From contig MFIX01000239.1 in the NCBI GenBank assembly GCA_001780825.1, positions 2,209-21,172 of the forward strand: DNA of 18,964 nucleotides, written 5' to 3'. A program made the translations under genes and the position numbers. This document shows, one piece after another, positions 1 through 7,459 of the stretch (the first letter of the stretch is position 1; every line of letters begins with the position of its first letter). This stretch comes from Candidatus Glassbacteria bacterium RIFCSPLOWO2_12_FULL_58_11 (GTDB lineage: Bacteria; Gemmatimonadota; Glassbacteria; GWA2-58-10). The notes under the pieces are model-generated. The model was not told where the DNA came from. It saw nothing but the letters and a program-made list of their open reading frames with translations, and ran no database searches.

Positions 1-189
1 CTCCGGGGTAACCGGCGGTTCCCCTTCGGGCGGCTCGAGCCGCCCGCGGCAGCCGCCGCAGAGGCCCCGGCCCCCGCAAGGGGCGCTGATCAGCACCCGG
101 TTTTCTCTGGCCGCTTGCAGCAGGGTGGTACCGGCCCGGACTTTAATTTCGGTCCCGGACGGCTTGAATTTGACGCTGTATTTGGGCAT
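1..189 (-). CDS. 2Fe-2S ferredoxin-domain protein, N-terminal part (RACo/DUF4445 corrinoid-activation type), cut by window edge
   Basis: Only the first 63 codons are present; the gene runs off the left edge. The start ATG (189-187) lies seven codons after an in-frame stop. The peptide begins MPKYSVKFKPSG and contains PCGGRGLCGGC, with Cys38, Cys44 and Cys47 in the C-x5-C-x2-C spacing of plant-type [2Fe-2S] ferredoxins. In the RACo family such an N-terminal ferredoxin domain precedes an ASKHA-type ATPase domain, and the protein uses ATP to re-reduce oxidised cob(II)alamin on corrinoid proteins. That role is inferred from the ferredoxin start plus the same-strand corrinoid-protein gene 174 nt upstream; the ATPase domain cannot be seen. 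Another 2Fe-2S protein, such as an oxidoreductase subunit, is possible. No clear Shine-Dalgarno sequence precedes the ATG. Confidence 0.72.
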   Translation of the reverse strand, partial: MPKYSVKFKPSGTEIKVRAGTTLLQAARENRVLISAPCGGRGLCGGCRGRLEPPEGEPPVTPE

Positions 190-242
190 TCGAATATGCG
201 GTGTCAGTTAAGGAGAGCAAAAAACGCCTCAGATAAAACATA

Positions 243-285
243 TCCCGAACCGGACAACCAGCCAGCCGGATTCGGGAATGTTTTC
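243..285. terminator. Hairpin between corrinoid-protein gene and ferredoxin-domain gene, possible weak terminator
   Basis: TCCCGAACCGG (244-253 and flank) pairs with CCGGATTCGGGA (266-277) with one bulged A and a loop of about 12 nt. On the minus strand the stem is followed by TATGTTTTAT, a broken T-tract, and on the plus strand by ATGTTTTC. It may attenuate transcription between the two genes rather than end it fully. The rest of the 174-nt gap (190-363) shows nothing I can name. Confidence 0.35.
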
Positions 286-363
286 TCGCCTGGCCTGGAA
301 TAGCCCCGGACAAAGGAAATTCGCCGGGATACTGCTTGACAGCCAGGGCCGCCGTGCCTTCGC

Positions 364-1005
364 TCAGGCGGCTATTCCGAGCAGGGACTTGGCTTTCTCC
401 ACCGCGCTGCTGCCATCTGGAGCGTAGCCGTCAGCGCCGATTTCCTGGGCGAACTTGTCGGTGATCGGGGCGCCGCCAACCATGGTCTTGACCTTGCCTT
501 TCAGGTCGGAATTTTTCACCGCGGCGACAACATCTTTCATCCCCATCATGGTCGTGGTCAGCAGGGCGGACATGAGAATCAAATCGGCCTTTTTGTCCCG
601 GGCGGCCTGGATGAACTTATCCGCCGCGACATCCGTGCCCAGGTCGACCACCTCGAACCCCGCACCCTCCATCATCATCACCACCAGGTTCTTGCCGATA
701 TCATGCAGGTCGCCCTTGACCGTGCCGGCCACCGCCACCGCCTTGGCCTTGTAGTCGCCCTCGATCAGCTTGGGCTTAATAATTTCCATGCCCTGTTTCA
801 TGGCCCGCGCGGCGATCAGAACGTTCGGGATATAATATTCGCCGGATTTCCATTTGTTGGCGACAATGTCCATGCCCGAGACCAGCCCGGAGTTGAGGAT
901 CTCGATCACCGGGATATTTCCCTCCAGGGCTTGCCTGGTGAGCTCGGTCACCTTGGGGGCGTTACCGACAACCAGCGCATTACGGATATCATCGATCAAA
1001 GCCAT
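364..1005 (-). CDS. Methyltransferase-type corrinoid (B12-binding) protein, MtaC/MtbC/MttC family
   Basis: This is a 213-residue cytoplasmic carrier of a corrinoid cofactor that shuttles methyl groups between two methyltransferases. Residues 1-85 form the helical B12-binding-2 cap (IPVIEILNSGLVSGM, KSGEYYIPNVLIAARAM). Residues 88-213 form the Rossmann B12-binding domain with the base-off/His-on motif D99-x-H101-x-x-G104 (GDLHDIGKN), then MSALLTTTM near 145 and VGGAP near 176-180. Length matches the family. The start at 1005 is chosen because GGAGG sits just upstream in the mRNA and the homology begins there; an in-frame extension to 1083 lacks support. The substrate (methanol, a methylamine, a methoxy-aromatic or other) cannot be told, as no partner methyltransferase lies in the window. 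The downstream ferredoxin-domain gene fits a reactivase partner. Confidence 0.93.
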   Translation of the reverse strand: MALIDDIRNALVVGNAPKVTELTRQALEGNIPVIEILNSGLVSGMDIVANKWKSGEYYIPNVLIAARAMKQGMEIIKPKLIEGDYKAKAVAVAGTVKGDLHDIGKNLVVMMMEGAGFEVVDLGTDVAADKFIQAARDKKADLILMSALLTTTMMGMKDVVAAVKNSDLKGKVKTMVGGAPITDKFAQEIGADGYAPDGSSAVEKAKSLLGIAA

Positions 1006-1206
1006 AGAAACCTCCGGGCAATAAAGCGATTGATTGAGCAATGACGTTTTCAGGCGATTTGCGGGGAAATTCAGGCGCTGCAATCGAGCGGTTAACTTTC
1101 GATATATCAGTAACTAAGAATTACCAGAATAATAACAATCGCTGGAAAAATCCAGAAAATTTTGCAGGAAGAACTGCATTCTGTCCCGGGCGGCGGGTTA
1201 CGCAGC
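1006..1206. other. AT-rich intergenic region before the corrinoid-protein gene
   Basis: This 201-nt gap between the DAHP synthase stop and the corrinoid-protein start is clearly richer in A and T than its surroundings, so it probably holds a minus-strand promoter, but no convincing -35/-10 pair stands out. Two short hairpins lie on the DAHP synthase side: TGCAG (1163-1167) with CTGCA (1174-1178), followed on the minus strand by AAAATTTTC, and CTGG/CCAG at 1142-1155. Either could be a weak terminator for the DAHP synthase gene. Confidence 0.3.
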
Positions 1207-2196
1207 CTATAAGCTCAGGGCCGCGGCCAGCTCGGCGAACCCGGCAAAGTCCAGCGACTGCTGGCCGTCGGAGAGCGCTTTCTGCGGCTCGGGATGCACC
1301 TCCACCATCACTCCCACCGCTCCGGCAGCCCGGGCAGCCAGGCTCAGCGGCTTGACCAGTGAGGCCCGGCCCGTGCCGTGGCTCGGATCGACAATCACCG
1401 GCAGGTGGCTCAGCTCGCGGGCCAGGGCCACCGAGTTGAGGTCCAGCGTGTTGCGGGTGGAGGTCTCGAAGGTGCGGATGCCGCGCTCGCAGAGCACCAC
1501 GTTGCCGTTGCCGGCATCCAGAATGTACTCCGCGGCCAGCAGGAACTCCTCCAGCAGCGCGCTCATGCCCCTTTTAAGCAGGATCGGCATCCCGGTTTTG
1601 GCGGCCTCCAACAGCAGGTCGCAGTTCTGCATGTTGCGGGTGCCGATCTGCAGCATATCCGCGCAGGAGGCCACCAGGTCGAGATTGCTGACATGCATCA
1701 CCTCGGTCACCACGGGCAGGCCGACCGAGCCGCGGACCTGGTTGAGAATCCCCGCTCCAGCCTCGCCCAGACCCCGGAAAGCATAGGGCGTGGTGCGCGG
1801 CTTGAAGATTCCGCCGCGGAACAGCGCGGCCCCCAGCCGCTTGACCTCGCGGGCGCAGGAGAGGGCCTGCTCCTCGCTTTCCACGCTGCACGGCCCGGCG
1901 ATTACCGCGAATGGCCGGTCCCCGCCGATTTCCGTCCGTCCGACCCGCACCACTGTATCCTCGGGCCGCCACTCCCGGCTTACCAGCTTGTAGGGCTTGG
2001 AAACATGGATGATCTCCTTGACCCCGGGCATCAGCAGCACCTGATCGGCATCCACATAGCCGGTATTGCCCATCACCCCGATCGCAGTGCGCAATGAGCC
2101 CGGCAGCACCTCGGCCCGCATTCCGAGGGAGATGATTTGCTCCGCCACCGCGGCGATCTGCTCCTCAGTGGCGCTTTTTTGCATGACGATAAGCAT
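1207..2196 (-). CDS. aroF: 3-deoxy-7-phosphoheptulonate (DAHP) synthase, type I with N-terminal ferredoxin-like regulatory domain
   Basis: This 329-residue enzyme condenses phosphoenolpyruvate and erythrose 4-phosphate to DAHP, the first step of aromatic amino-acid synthesis. Residues 1-70 (MLIVMQKSATEEQIAAVAE...) form the ferredoxin-like domain that in Thermotoga maritima-type enzymes mediates Tyr/Phe feedback inhibition. The barrel follows, with FAVIAGPCSVES at 96-107, FRGGIFKPRTTPYAFRGLG at about 126-144 (PEP/metal-site region), QIGTRNMQN, and VIVDPSHGTG near the end. Length is typical. I chose ATG at 2196 because family members begin with this M-[IL]-[IV]-V-M sequence. An in-frame TTG at 2232 would add 12 residues (MKKKLTRCERIN) but its mRNA lies in a hairpin. 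A chorismate mutase fusion is absent. It stands between the lyase and corrinoid genes and has its own promoter. Confidence 0.95.
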   Translation of the reverse strand: MLIVMQKSATEEQIAAVAEQIISLGMRAEVLPGSLRTAIGVMGNTGYVDADQVLLMPGVKEIIHVSKPYKLVSREWRPEDTVVRVGRTEIGGDRPFAVIAGPCSVESEEQALSCAREVKRLGAALFRGGIFKPRTTPYAFRGLGEAGAGILNQVRGSVGLPVVTEVMHVSNLDLVASCADMLQIGTRNMQNCDLLLEAAKTGMPILLKRGMSALLEEFLLAAEYILDAGNGNVVLCERGIRTFETSTRNTLDLNSVALARELSHLPVIVDPSHGTGRASLVKPLSLAARAAGAVGVMVEVHPEPQKALSDGQQSLDFAGFAELAAALSL

Positions 2197-2197
2197 G

Positions 2198-2229
2198 TTA
2201 ATTCGCTCGCAGCGAGTTAATTTTTTTTT
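2198..2229 (+). terminator. Intrinsic terminator-like hairpin plus T9 facing plus strand, at the aroF start
   Basis: On the plus strand TTAATTCGCT (2198-2207) pairs with AGCGAGTTAA (2211-2220) around the loop CGC, with one mismatch, followed at once by nine T residues (2221-2229). This is the form of a rho-independent terminator, but no plus-strand gene precedes it. Read on the minus strand the same stem occupies the aroF leader immediately before the ATG at 2196 and covers the expected ribosome-binding region. Confidence 0.5.
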
Positions 2230-2249
2230 CAATCTGCTGATAAAGACAG

Positions 2250-2294
2250 ATTATATTTGAAAAAATTACGTAACATTAGAAATTACATGTAATT
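2250..2294 (-). promoter_or_regulatory. aroF promoter with exact TATAAT -10 and an upstream 14-bp palindrome
   Basis: On the minus strand a perfect TATAAT (2255-2250) lies 54 nt before the aroF ATG and predicts transcription start near 2243. The -35 region (about 2272-2278) has no good TTGACA match. Directly upstream is the perfect palindrome AATTACATGTAATT (2281-2294), placed where an activator or operator would sit, and a shorter TTACGTAA (2266-2273) lies inside the -35/spacer region. The promoter call is fairly good; binding of a regulator is inference. Confidence 0.5.
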
Positions 2295-2297
2295 GTA

Positions 2298-2320
2298 GGG
2301 GCGGGTTTCAAACCCGCCCC
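2298..2320. repeat. Perfect GGGGCGGG...CCCGCCCC palindrome (REP-like)
   Basis: GGGGCGGGTTT (2298-2308) and AAACCCGCCCC (2310-2320) form an 11-bp perfect inverted repeat around a single C. It lies in the gap between the lyase gene and aroF, where it could act as an mRNA 3'-end stabiliser or terminator for the lyase transcript, although no T-tract follows on the minus strand (TACAATTAC). Its style, a GTAGGGGCG head on a palindrome, resembles dispersed REP-type elements of bacterial chromosomes. Confidence 0.6.
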
Positions 2321-2385
2321 TTGTGCCTCGGGAAAATCACTGCATTGGAACAAGTCCAACGCACTTCAAAGTTCCCATAACGATA

Positions 2386-2408
2386 AGGGCGGCTGGCCGG
2401 CCGCCCCT
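2386..2408. repeat. Second GGGCGGC...GCCGCCC palindrome (REP-like)
   Basis: GGGCGGC (2387-2393) and GCCGCCC (2400-2406) flank TGGCCG, itself nearly self-complementary, so the element can fold almost end to end. It shares the outer GGGCGG/CCGCCCCT stem with the palindrome 66 nt away but has different inner bases. It lies about 60 nt beyond the lyase stop codon and may protect or end that transcript. The rest of gap 2197-2468 holds the aroF leader and promoter. Confidence 0.5.
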
Positions 2409-2468
2409 GAAAGTCAATTACGAATAATATACAGATATCGGTCTAAAATAGTTCCTGCGCGCCCGAAC

Positions 2469-3869
<1,401 letters not shown>

Positions 3870-3878
3870 CTCGGCACC

Positions 3879-5810
3879 TCAGGCTTTCAGCTTGGTGAAC
3901 GGCAGCAGTCCGCCGGCCAGGATCACCTCGCGCTCGTAATCGCTCAGTTTGGCGACAACCTTGAACTTTGTGCCTTTGCTCTTGTTGGTCACAGTCATTG
4001 CTCCATCCCCGCTCTGCAAGGCGGCATGGATTCCCTCGAGCGCCAGCTCATCTCCCTGGGCCACCCCGGCGTAGTCGCTCTCGGAGGCGAAAACCGCCGG
4101 GAGGATGCCGAAATTGATCAGGTTGCTGCGGTGGATCCTGGCGAAGCTCTTGGAGATGACGGCTTTCAGGCCGAGATACATCGGGGCGATCGCCGCATGC
4201 TCGCGCGAGGACCCCTGGCCGTAGTTGTTGCCGCCGATAATGATCCCGCCCTTATGCTGCCTGGCGCGGGCCGGGAACTCCGGGTCGAGGTTGGAGAACA
4301 CGTGCTCGCTGATCTTCGGGATATTGGAGCGCAGCGGCAGGACCTTGGAGCCCGCCGGCATGATGTCATCGGTGGTGATATTGTCCCCGGTGACCAGCAG
4401 CACTTTACCCTCGATGCTGTCAGGCAGGTTCTGGTTGACCGGACAGGGCTTGATGTTCGGCCCGCGCACCACCTCGACCTCCTCGCCCGGCGCTGCCGGC
4501 GGGATGATCATCCCGTCATCGATGATAAACCGCCTGGGCGGAGCCACCTCCGGCGGCCCGCCGGGGTAACGGGACACATCAGGCAGGACGCCCTCGAGGG
4601 CACCCAGGGCGCAGATCTCGGGGCTGGCCAGGATCACCCCCGCCTCCTTGCTGCCGCAGCGGCCCTTGAAATTCCGGTTGAACGAGCGCAGGGAGAGCGA
4701 CCCGGTGGGGGGCACCTGGCCCATCCCGATACAGGGCCCGCAGGCGGATTCGAGAATCCGCGCGCCGCTGGCAATCAGCTCTTTAAGCCCCCCGCTGTCG
4801 GCGATCATTTCGAAGACCTGACGGCTGCCGGGGGTGACCGCGAAGCTCAGCTCGGGGTGCGCTTTTTTCCCCTTTAGAATCTGGGCCACCACCATCAGGT
4901 CGTGATAGCTGCTGTTGGTGCAGCTTCCCACGCAGACCTGCTGGATTTTAGTTCCGGCCACATCTTTGAGCGGGACCACCGCATCCGGGGAATGGGGCAT
5001 GGCCACCAGGGGCTCGAGCTTGGACAGGTCGATCACCACCAGCTCATCATAGGCCGCATCCTCATCCGGCAGCATCTCGCGCCAGAGCTGGCCGCGGCCC
5101 TGGGCCTCCAGGAAATCCCGGGTCCGCTCATCGCTGGGGAAAATGCTGGTGGTGGCTCCCAGTTCGGCGCCCATGTTGGTGATCGTGGCCCGCTGGGTCA
5201 CGTCGAGGCTTTTCACCCCGGGGCCGTGGTAAGCGAAAATTTTGCCCACGCCGCCCTTGACTGTCAGCCGCCGGAGAAGCTCCAGGATCACATCCTTGGC
5301 GCTGGTCCAGCCGGTCAGCCGGCCCTCCAGCCTGACCCCCACCACATTCGGGCATTTGAGGTGGAACGCTCCGCCGGCCATGGCCACCGCAATGTCCAGA
5401 CCGCCCGCGCCGATCGCGATCATTCCCGCGCCGCCGCAGGTCGGTGTATGGCTGTCAGAGCCCAGCAGGATCTGTCCCGGCGCGCTGAAACGCTCCAGGT
5501 GCACCTGGTGGCAGATTCCATTGCCCGGACGGCTGAAAAAGGCCCCGACCTTAAGGGCCACGCTCTGCAGGTAGCGGTGGTCATCGGCGTTTTCGAAGCC
5601 AGTCTGAAGCATGTTGTGGTCCACGTAGCTGACCGAGACCTTGGTCTTGACCCGCGGTATGGCCATCGCCTCGAACTGCAGGTAGGCCATGGTTCCGGTG
5701 GCATCCTGGGTCAGGGTTTGATCCACCGTCACGGCGATTTCCTCGCCCGGCGCCAATTTTCCCTGGACCAGGTGCTCGTTGAATATTTTCTGAACGATGT
5801 TCTTTCCCAT
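3879..5810 (-). CDS. acnA: Aconitate hydratase, Aquifex-type
   Basis: This 643-residue [4Fe-4S] enzyme interconverts citrate and isocitrate. Cluster ligands are visible in VGSCTNSS (Cys297) and ACGPC (Cys357, Cys360). DQTLTQDATGTMAYLQFEA (30-48), DHNMLQTGFENADDHRY (64-80) and GSDSHTPTCGG (117-127) are typical of the shorter 'putative, Aquifex type' aconitases of about 640-660 residues. The C-terminal swivel domain has GQGSSREHAA. I start at ATG 5810 (MGKNIVQKIF), where homologues begin and GGAG stands 9 nt upstream in the mRNA. Longer in-frame options exist at ATG 5825 and TTG 5846 but have poorer ribosome-binding sites. Homoaconitase or isopropylmalate isomerase is less likely given the fused swivel domain and DHNMLQT motif. 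It leads an operon with the downstream lyase. The symbol is given by function; the protein is not an E. coli AcnA orthologue in detail. Confidence 0.92.
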   Translation of the reverse strand: MGKNIVQKIFNEHLVQGKLAPGEEIAVTVDQTLTQDATGTMAYLQFEAMAIPRVKTKVSVSYVDHNMLQTGFENADDHRYLQSVALKVGAFFSRPGNGICHQVHLERFSAPGQILLGSDSHTPTCGGAGMIAIGAGGLDIAVAMAGGAFHLKCPNVVGVRLEGRLTGWTSAKDVILELLRRLTVKGGVGKIFAYHGPGVKSLDVTQRATITNMGAELGATTSIFPSDERTRDFLEAQGRGQLWREMLPDEDAAYDELVVIDLSKLEPLVAMPHSPDAVVPLKDVAGTKIQQVCVGSCTNSSYHDLMVVAQILKGKKAHPELSFAVTPGSRQVFEMIADSGGLKELIASGARILESACGPCIGMGQVPPTGSLSLRSFNRNFKGRCGSKEAGVILASPEICALGALEGVLPDVSRYPGGPPEVAPPRRFIIDDGMIIPPAAPGEEVEVVRGPNIKPCPVNQNLPDSIEGKVLLVTGDNITTDDIMPAGSKVLPLRSNIPKISEHVFSNLDPEFPARARQHKGGIIIGGNNYGQGSSREHAAIAPMYLGLKAVISKSFARIHRSNLINFGILPAVFASESDYAGVAQGDELALEGIHAALQSGDGAMTVTNKSKGTKFKVVAKLSDYEREVILAGGLLPFTKLKA

Positions 5811-5847
5811 TTTCACTGGCTCCATACCGGATGTGATATACCCCAAG

Positions 5848-5868
5848 GTAAGAATCCGTAATTCTTAC
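5848..5868. promoter_or_regulatory. Inverted repeat upstream of aconitase, operator candidate
   Basis: GTAAGAAT (5848-5855) and ATTCTTAC (5861-5868) are perfect 8-bp arms around CCGTA. The repeat lies 38-58 nt upstream of the aconitase ATG on the minus strand, where a TATATC (about 5836-5841) could serve as a weak -10. Such a short-spaced dyad is typical of a dimeric regulator site. The regulator is unknown. Confidence 0.4.
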
Positions 5869-6137
5869 AAAAGTCCGAATGCAAGGCCCGTCTTCCGGGC
5901 ATGCCGCCGGCAGAGCCGGGGCAATAGATTGAATCAGGCGGGCAACCGGCGCTCTGATAGCCCTTTGATTGCTAATATAAGCCCGGTCAGGGGAAAATGC
6001 AAAAGGGAGATGTCCGGGGATTTTCGGCGGCGGTGGACCGCCCTGCCGGCAGGCCGGGCGGGAATGACAGGCCGGAGCGGAAAAACACCCGGGAGCGCGG
6101 AGGTGTCGAACGTTGTCCGCGGAAAAGCTGAAGCTCA
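5869..6137. other. Divergent intergenic region between aconitase and fliP, with GC-rich hairpins
   Basis: Between the two divergent gene sets there is no credible gene. The segment holds several short GC-rich hairpins: GCCCG/CGGGC (5886-5900), CCGGC/GCCGG just after it, and an imperfect palindrome CCGCCC...GGGCGG (6038-6061) followed by GAATGACAGG. The last combination, a GC palindrome ending in GGGAATGACA, resembles dispersed REP-type repeats. Enhancer sites for a sigma-54 activator may also lie here but I cannot point to one. Confidence 0.35.
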
Positions 6138-6153
6138 CGGTACGGATTTTGCT
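6138..6153 (+). promoter_or_regulatory. Sigma-54 (-24/-12) promoter candidate for the fliP operon
   Basis: CGGTACGGATTTTGCT matches the consensus TGGCACGnnnnTTGCW except at the first and fourth bases. The essential GG (6139-6140) and GC (6151-6152) have the required 10-nt gap. Transcription would start near 6164, just before the fliP start codons. Sigma-54 control of export-apparatus genes is well known in polar-flagellate bacteria. Confidence 0.6.
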
Positions 6154-6204
6154 CAAGCCTAAGCGGCAGCTGAAAAAATGCTTACCGGGGGAATGAGTGA
6201 AACG

Positions 6205-7005
6205 ATGAATAAAATATTGCGTAAGGGCTGGATCAAGGCTCTGCTCGGCCTTTTCCTGATGGTTATGTTTTTGACCATGTCCTGCCACGAGAGCGCCCGG
6301 GCGCAGGGGGCGGGGGGTGGCGCCGGAACGATTTTTCCCAGTGTCAATATCGGGGTAGGGGCCTCGCAGCGTCCGGAAGATTTCGCGATTACGCTCCAGC
6401 TTCTCTTCCTGATGACCCTGCTGGCGCTGGCGCCCTCGATCCTGATCATGATGACCTGTTTTACCAGGATCGTGGTAGTCTTCCAGTTCCTGCGCCAGGC
6501 CCTGGGCACCCAGGGAATGCCCGCCAATCAGTTGCTGATCAGCCTGGCCTTGTTCCTGACCTTCTATATCATGAGCCCGGTCTGGACGGATATCAACGAC
6601 AATGCGCTCCAGCCTTACCTGCGCCACGATATTACCCAGTCCGAGGCTTTCGAAATCGGGCTCAAGCCTATCCGCGCGTTCATGCTGAGACAGGTCCGGG
6701 AAAAGGACCTCTCGCTGTTCGTTTTCATGTCAAAGATGGAAAAGCCGGCCACGGCGGACCAGGTGCCGACCCTGGTTCTGGTGCCCGCGTTCATTATCAG
6801 CGAGCTGCGGATTGCATTACAGATCGGTTTCCTGCTTTACCTGCCGTTTATCATGATCGATATGATAGTTTCCAGCGTGCTGCTCTCGATGGGCATGCTG
6901 ATGCTGCCGCCGATCATTATTTCGCTGCCTTTCAAGGTCCTGCTGTTCGTCATGGTGGACGGCTGGTACCTGCTGGTGAGCTCTCTGATGCGAAGTTTCA
7001 ACTAG
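6205..7005 (+). CDS. fliP: Flagellar type III export-gate protein FliP
   Basis: FliP forms, with FliQ and FliR, the helical core of the flagellar export gate in the inner membrane. From ATG 6205 the protein has 266 residues: a basic start (MNKILRKGWIK), a hydrophobic signal sequence to about residue 30, a short periplasmic Gly/Ala stretch, then the FliP domain with LLALAPSILIMMTCFTRIV, QALGTQGMPANQLLISLALF and FFxxSPVW-like FYIMSPVW. Near the end come PTLVLVPAFIISELRIALQIGF and DMIVSSVLLSMGMLMLPP, all characteristic. In-frame ATGs at 6178 and 6193 would lengthen it by 9 or 4 residues. None has an ideal ribosome-binding site: GGGGGA lies 12 nt before 6205 and directly abuts 6193. It is the first gene of the flagellar operon, behind a sigma-54 candidate. 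No fliO is seen upstream. Confidence 0.96.
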   Translation: MNKILRKGWIKALLGLFLMVMFLTMSCHESARAQGAGGGAGTIFPSVNIGVGASQRPEDFAITLQLLFLMTLLALAPSILIMMTCFTRIVVVFQFLRQALGTQGMPANQLLISLALFLTFYIMSPVWTDINDNALQPYLRHDITQSEAFEIGLKPIRAFMLRQVREKDLSLFVFMSKMEKPATADQVPTLVLVPAFIISELRIALQIGFLLYLPFIMIDMIVSSVLLSMGMLMLPPIIISLPFKVLLFVMVDGWYLLVSSLMRSFN

Positions 7006-7015
7006 TGGAGGTAGT

Positions 7016-7285
7016 TTGAGCCAGCAATTCATAATTCACCTCGGCCGCGAAGTTTTTTTCACCGCGGTGCTGGTGGCCAGCCCCATGCTGATTGCCGGCC
7101 TGATCGTCGGCGTGACGATCAGCATAATCCAGACCGCCACCTCGATCCAGGAGCAGACCCTGACTTTCATTCCGAAGATCGTGGCGGTGGTGATCTCGCT
7201 GATTCTCTTTATGCCCTGGATGATGAACACGCTGCTGGATTTTTCGATCAACCTGTTGACCAACATCCCGGACTATATCAAGTGA
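7016..7285 (+). CDS. fliQ: Flagellar type III export-gate protein FliQ
   Basis: This 89-residue protein has two membrane helices: TAVLVASPMLIAGLIVGVTI (about 19-38) and VAVVISLILFMPWMMNTLL (about 57-75). Between them is the conserved polar loop QTATSIQEQTLTFIPK, which is diagnostic for FliQ/SctS. Several copies wrap around the FliP-FliR core. It begins with TTG (7016-7018), preceded by GGAGG at 7007-7011 only four bases away, and follows the fliP stop by 10 nt. Length equals the family standard. Confidence 0.96.
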   Translation: MSQQFIIHLGREVFFTAVLVASPMLIAGLIVGVTISIIQTATSIQEQTLTFIPKIVAVVISLILFMPWMMNTLLDFSINLLTNIPDYIK

Positions 7286-7459
7286 GCAGGGGGTAGAGCG
7301 TGCTGAGGAAATCCGGCTCCCCGGATAATTCGCCGTGCCGGCCGTCGGGCCGGCCGCCCTGGCCAGGGCGGATCGAGGGTGCGCTGGGCCGCTGGGCGGC
7401 AATCTCCCAACCCCGGCGCCGGGTCTTTTACCCGCCCTCCGCCGACCGGAGCGAAAACG
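7286..7459 (+). other. 174-nt spacer with tandem hairpins between fliQ and fliR
   Basis: No gene is seen here, yet the stretch contains at least four stem-loops in a row. They are ATCCGG/CCGGAT (7311-7326), GCCGGCC/GGCCGGC (7337-7354), the 16-bp palindrome CGCCCTGGCCAGGGCG (7355-7370), and CCCGGCGCCGGG (7412-7423), the last enclosed by GGGCGG and CCGCCC and followed by TCTTTTA. In most clusters fliQ and fliR are nearly contiguous. The block could be REP-like insertion, an mRNA processing site or a partial terminator that lowers downstream expression. Confidence 0.5.

Noticed and set aside
5581..6627. Open frame of 348 codons on the minus strand spanning the divergent gap
   Set aside because: Its two ends overlap real genes (aconitase in another frame, fliP antisense), the peptide shows no domain, and the region between carries promoter and repeat signals.
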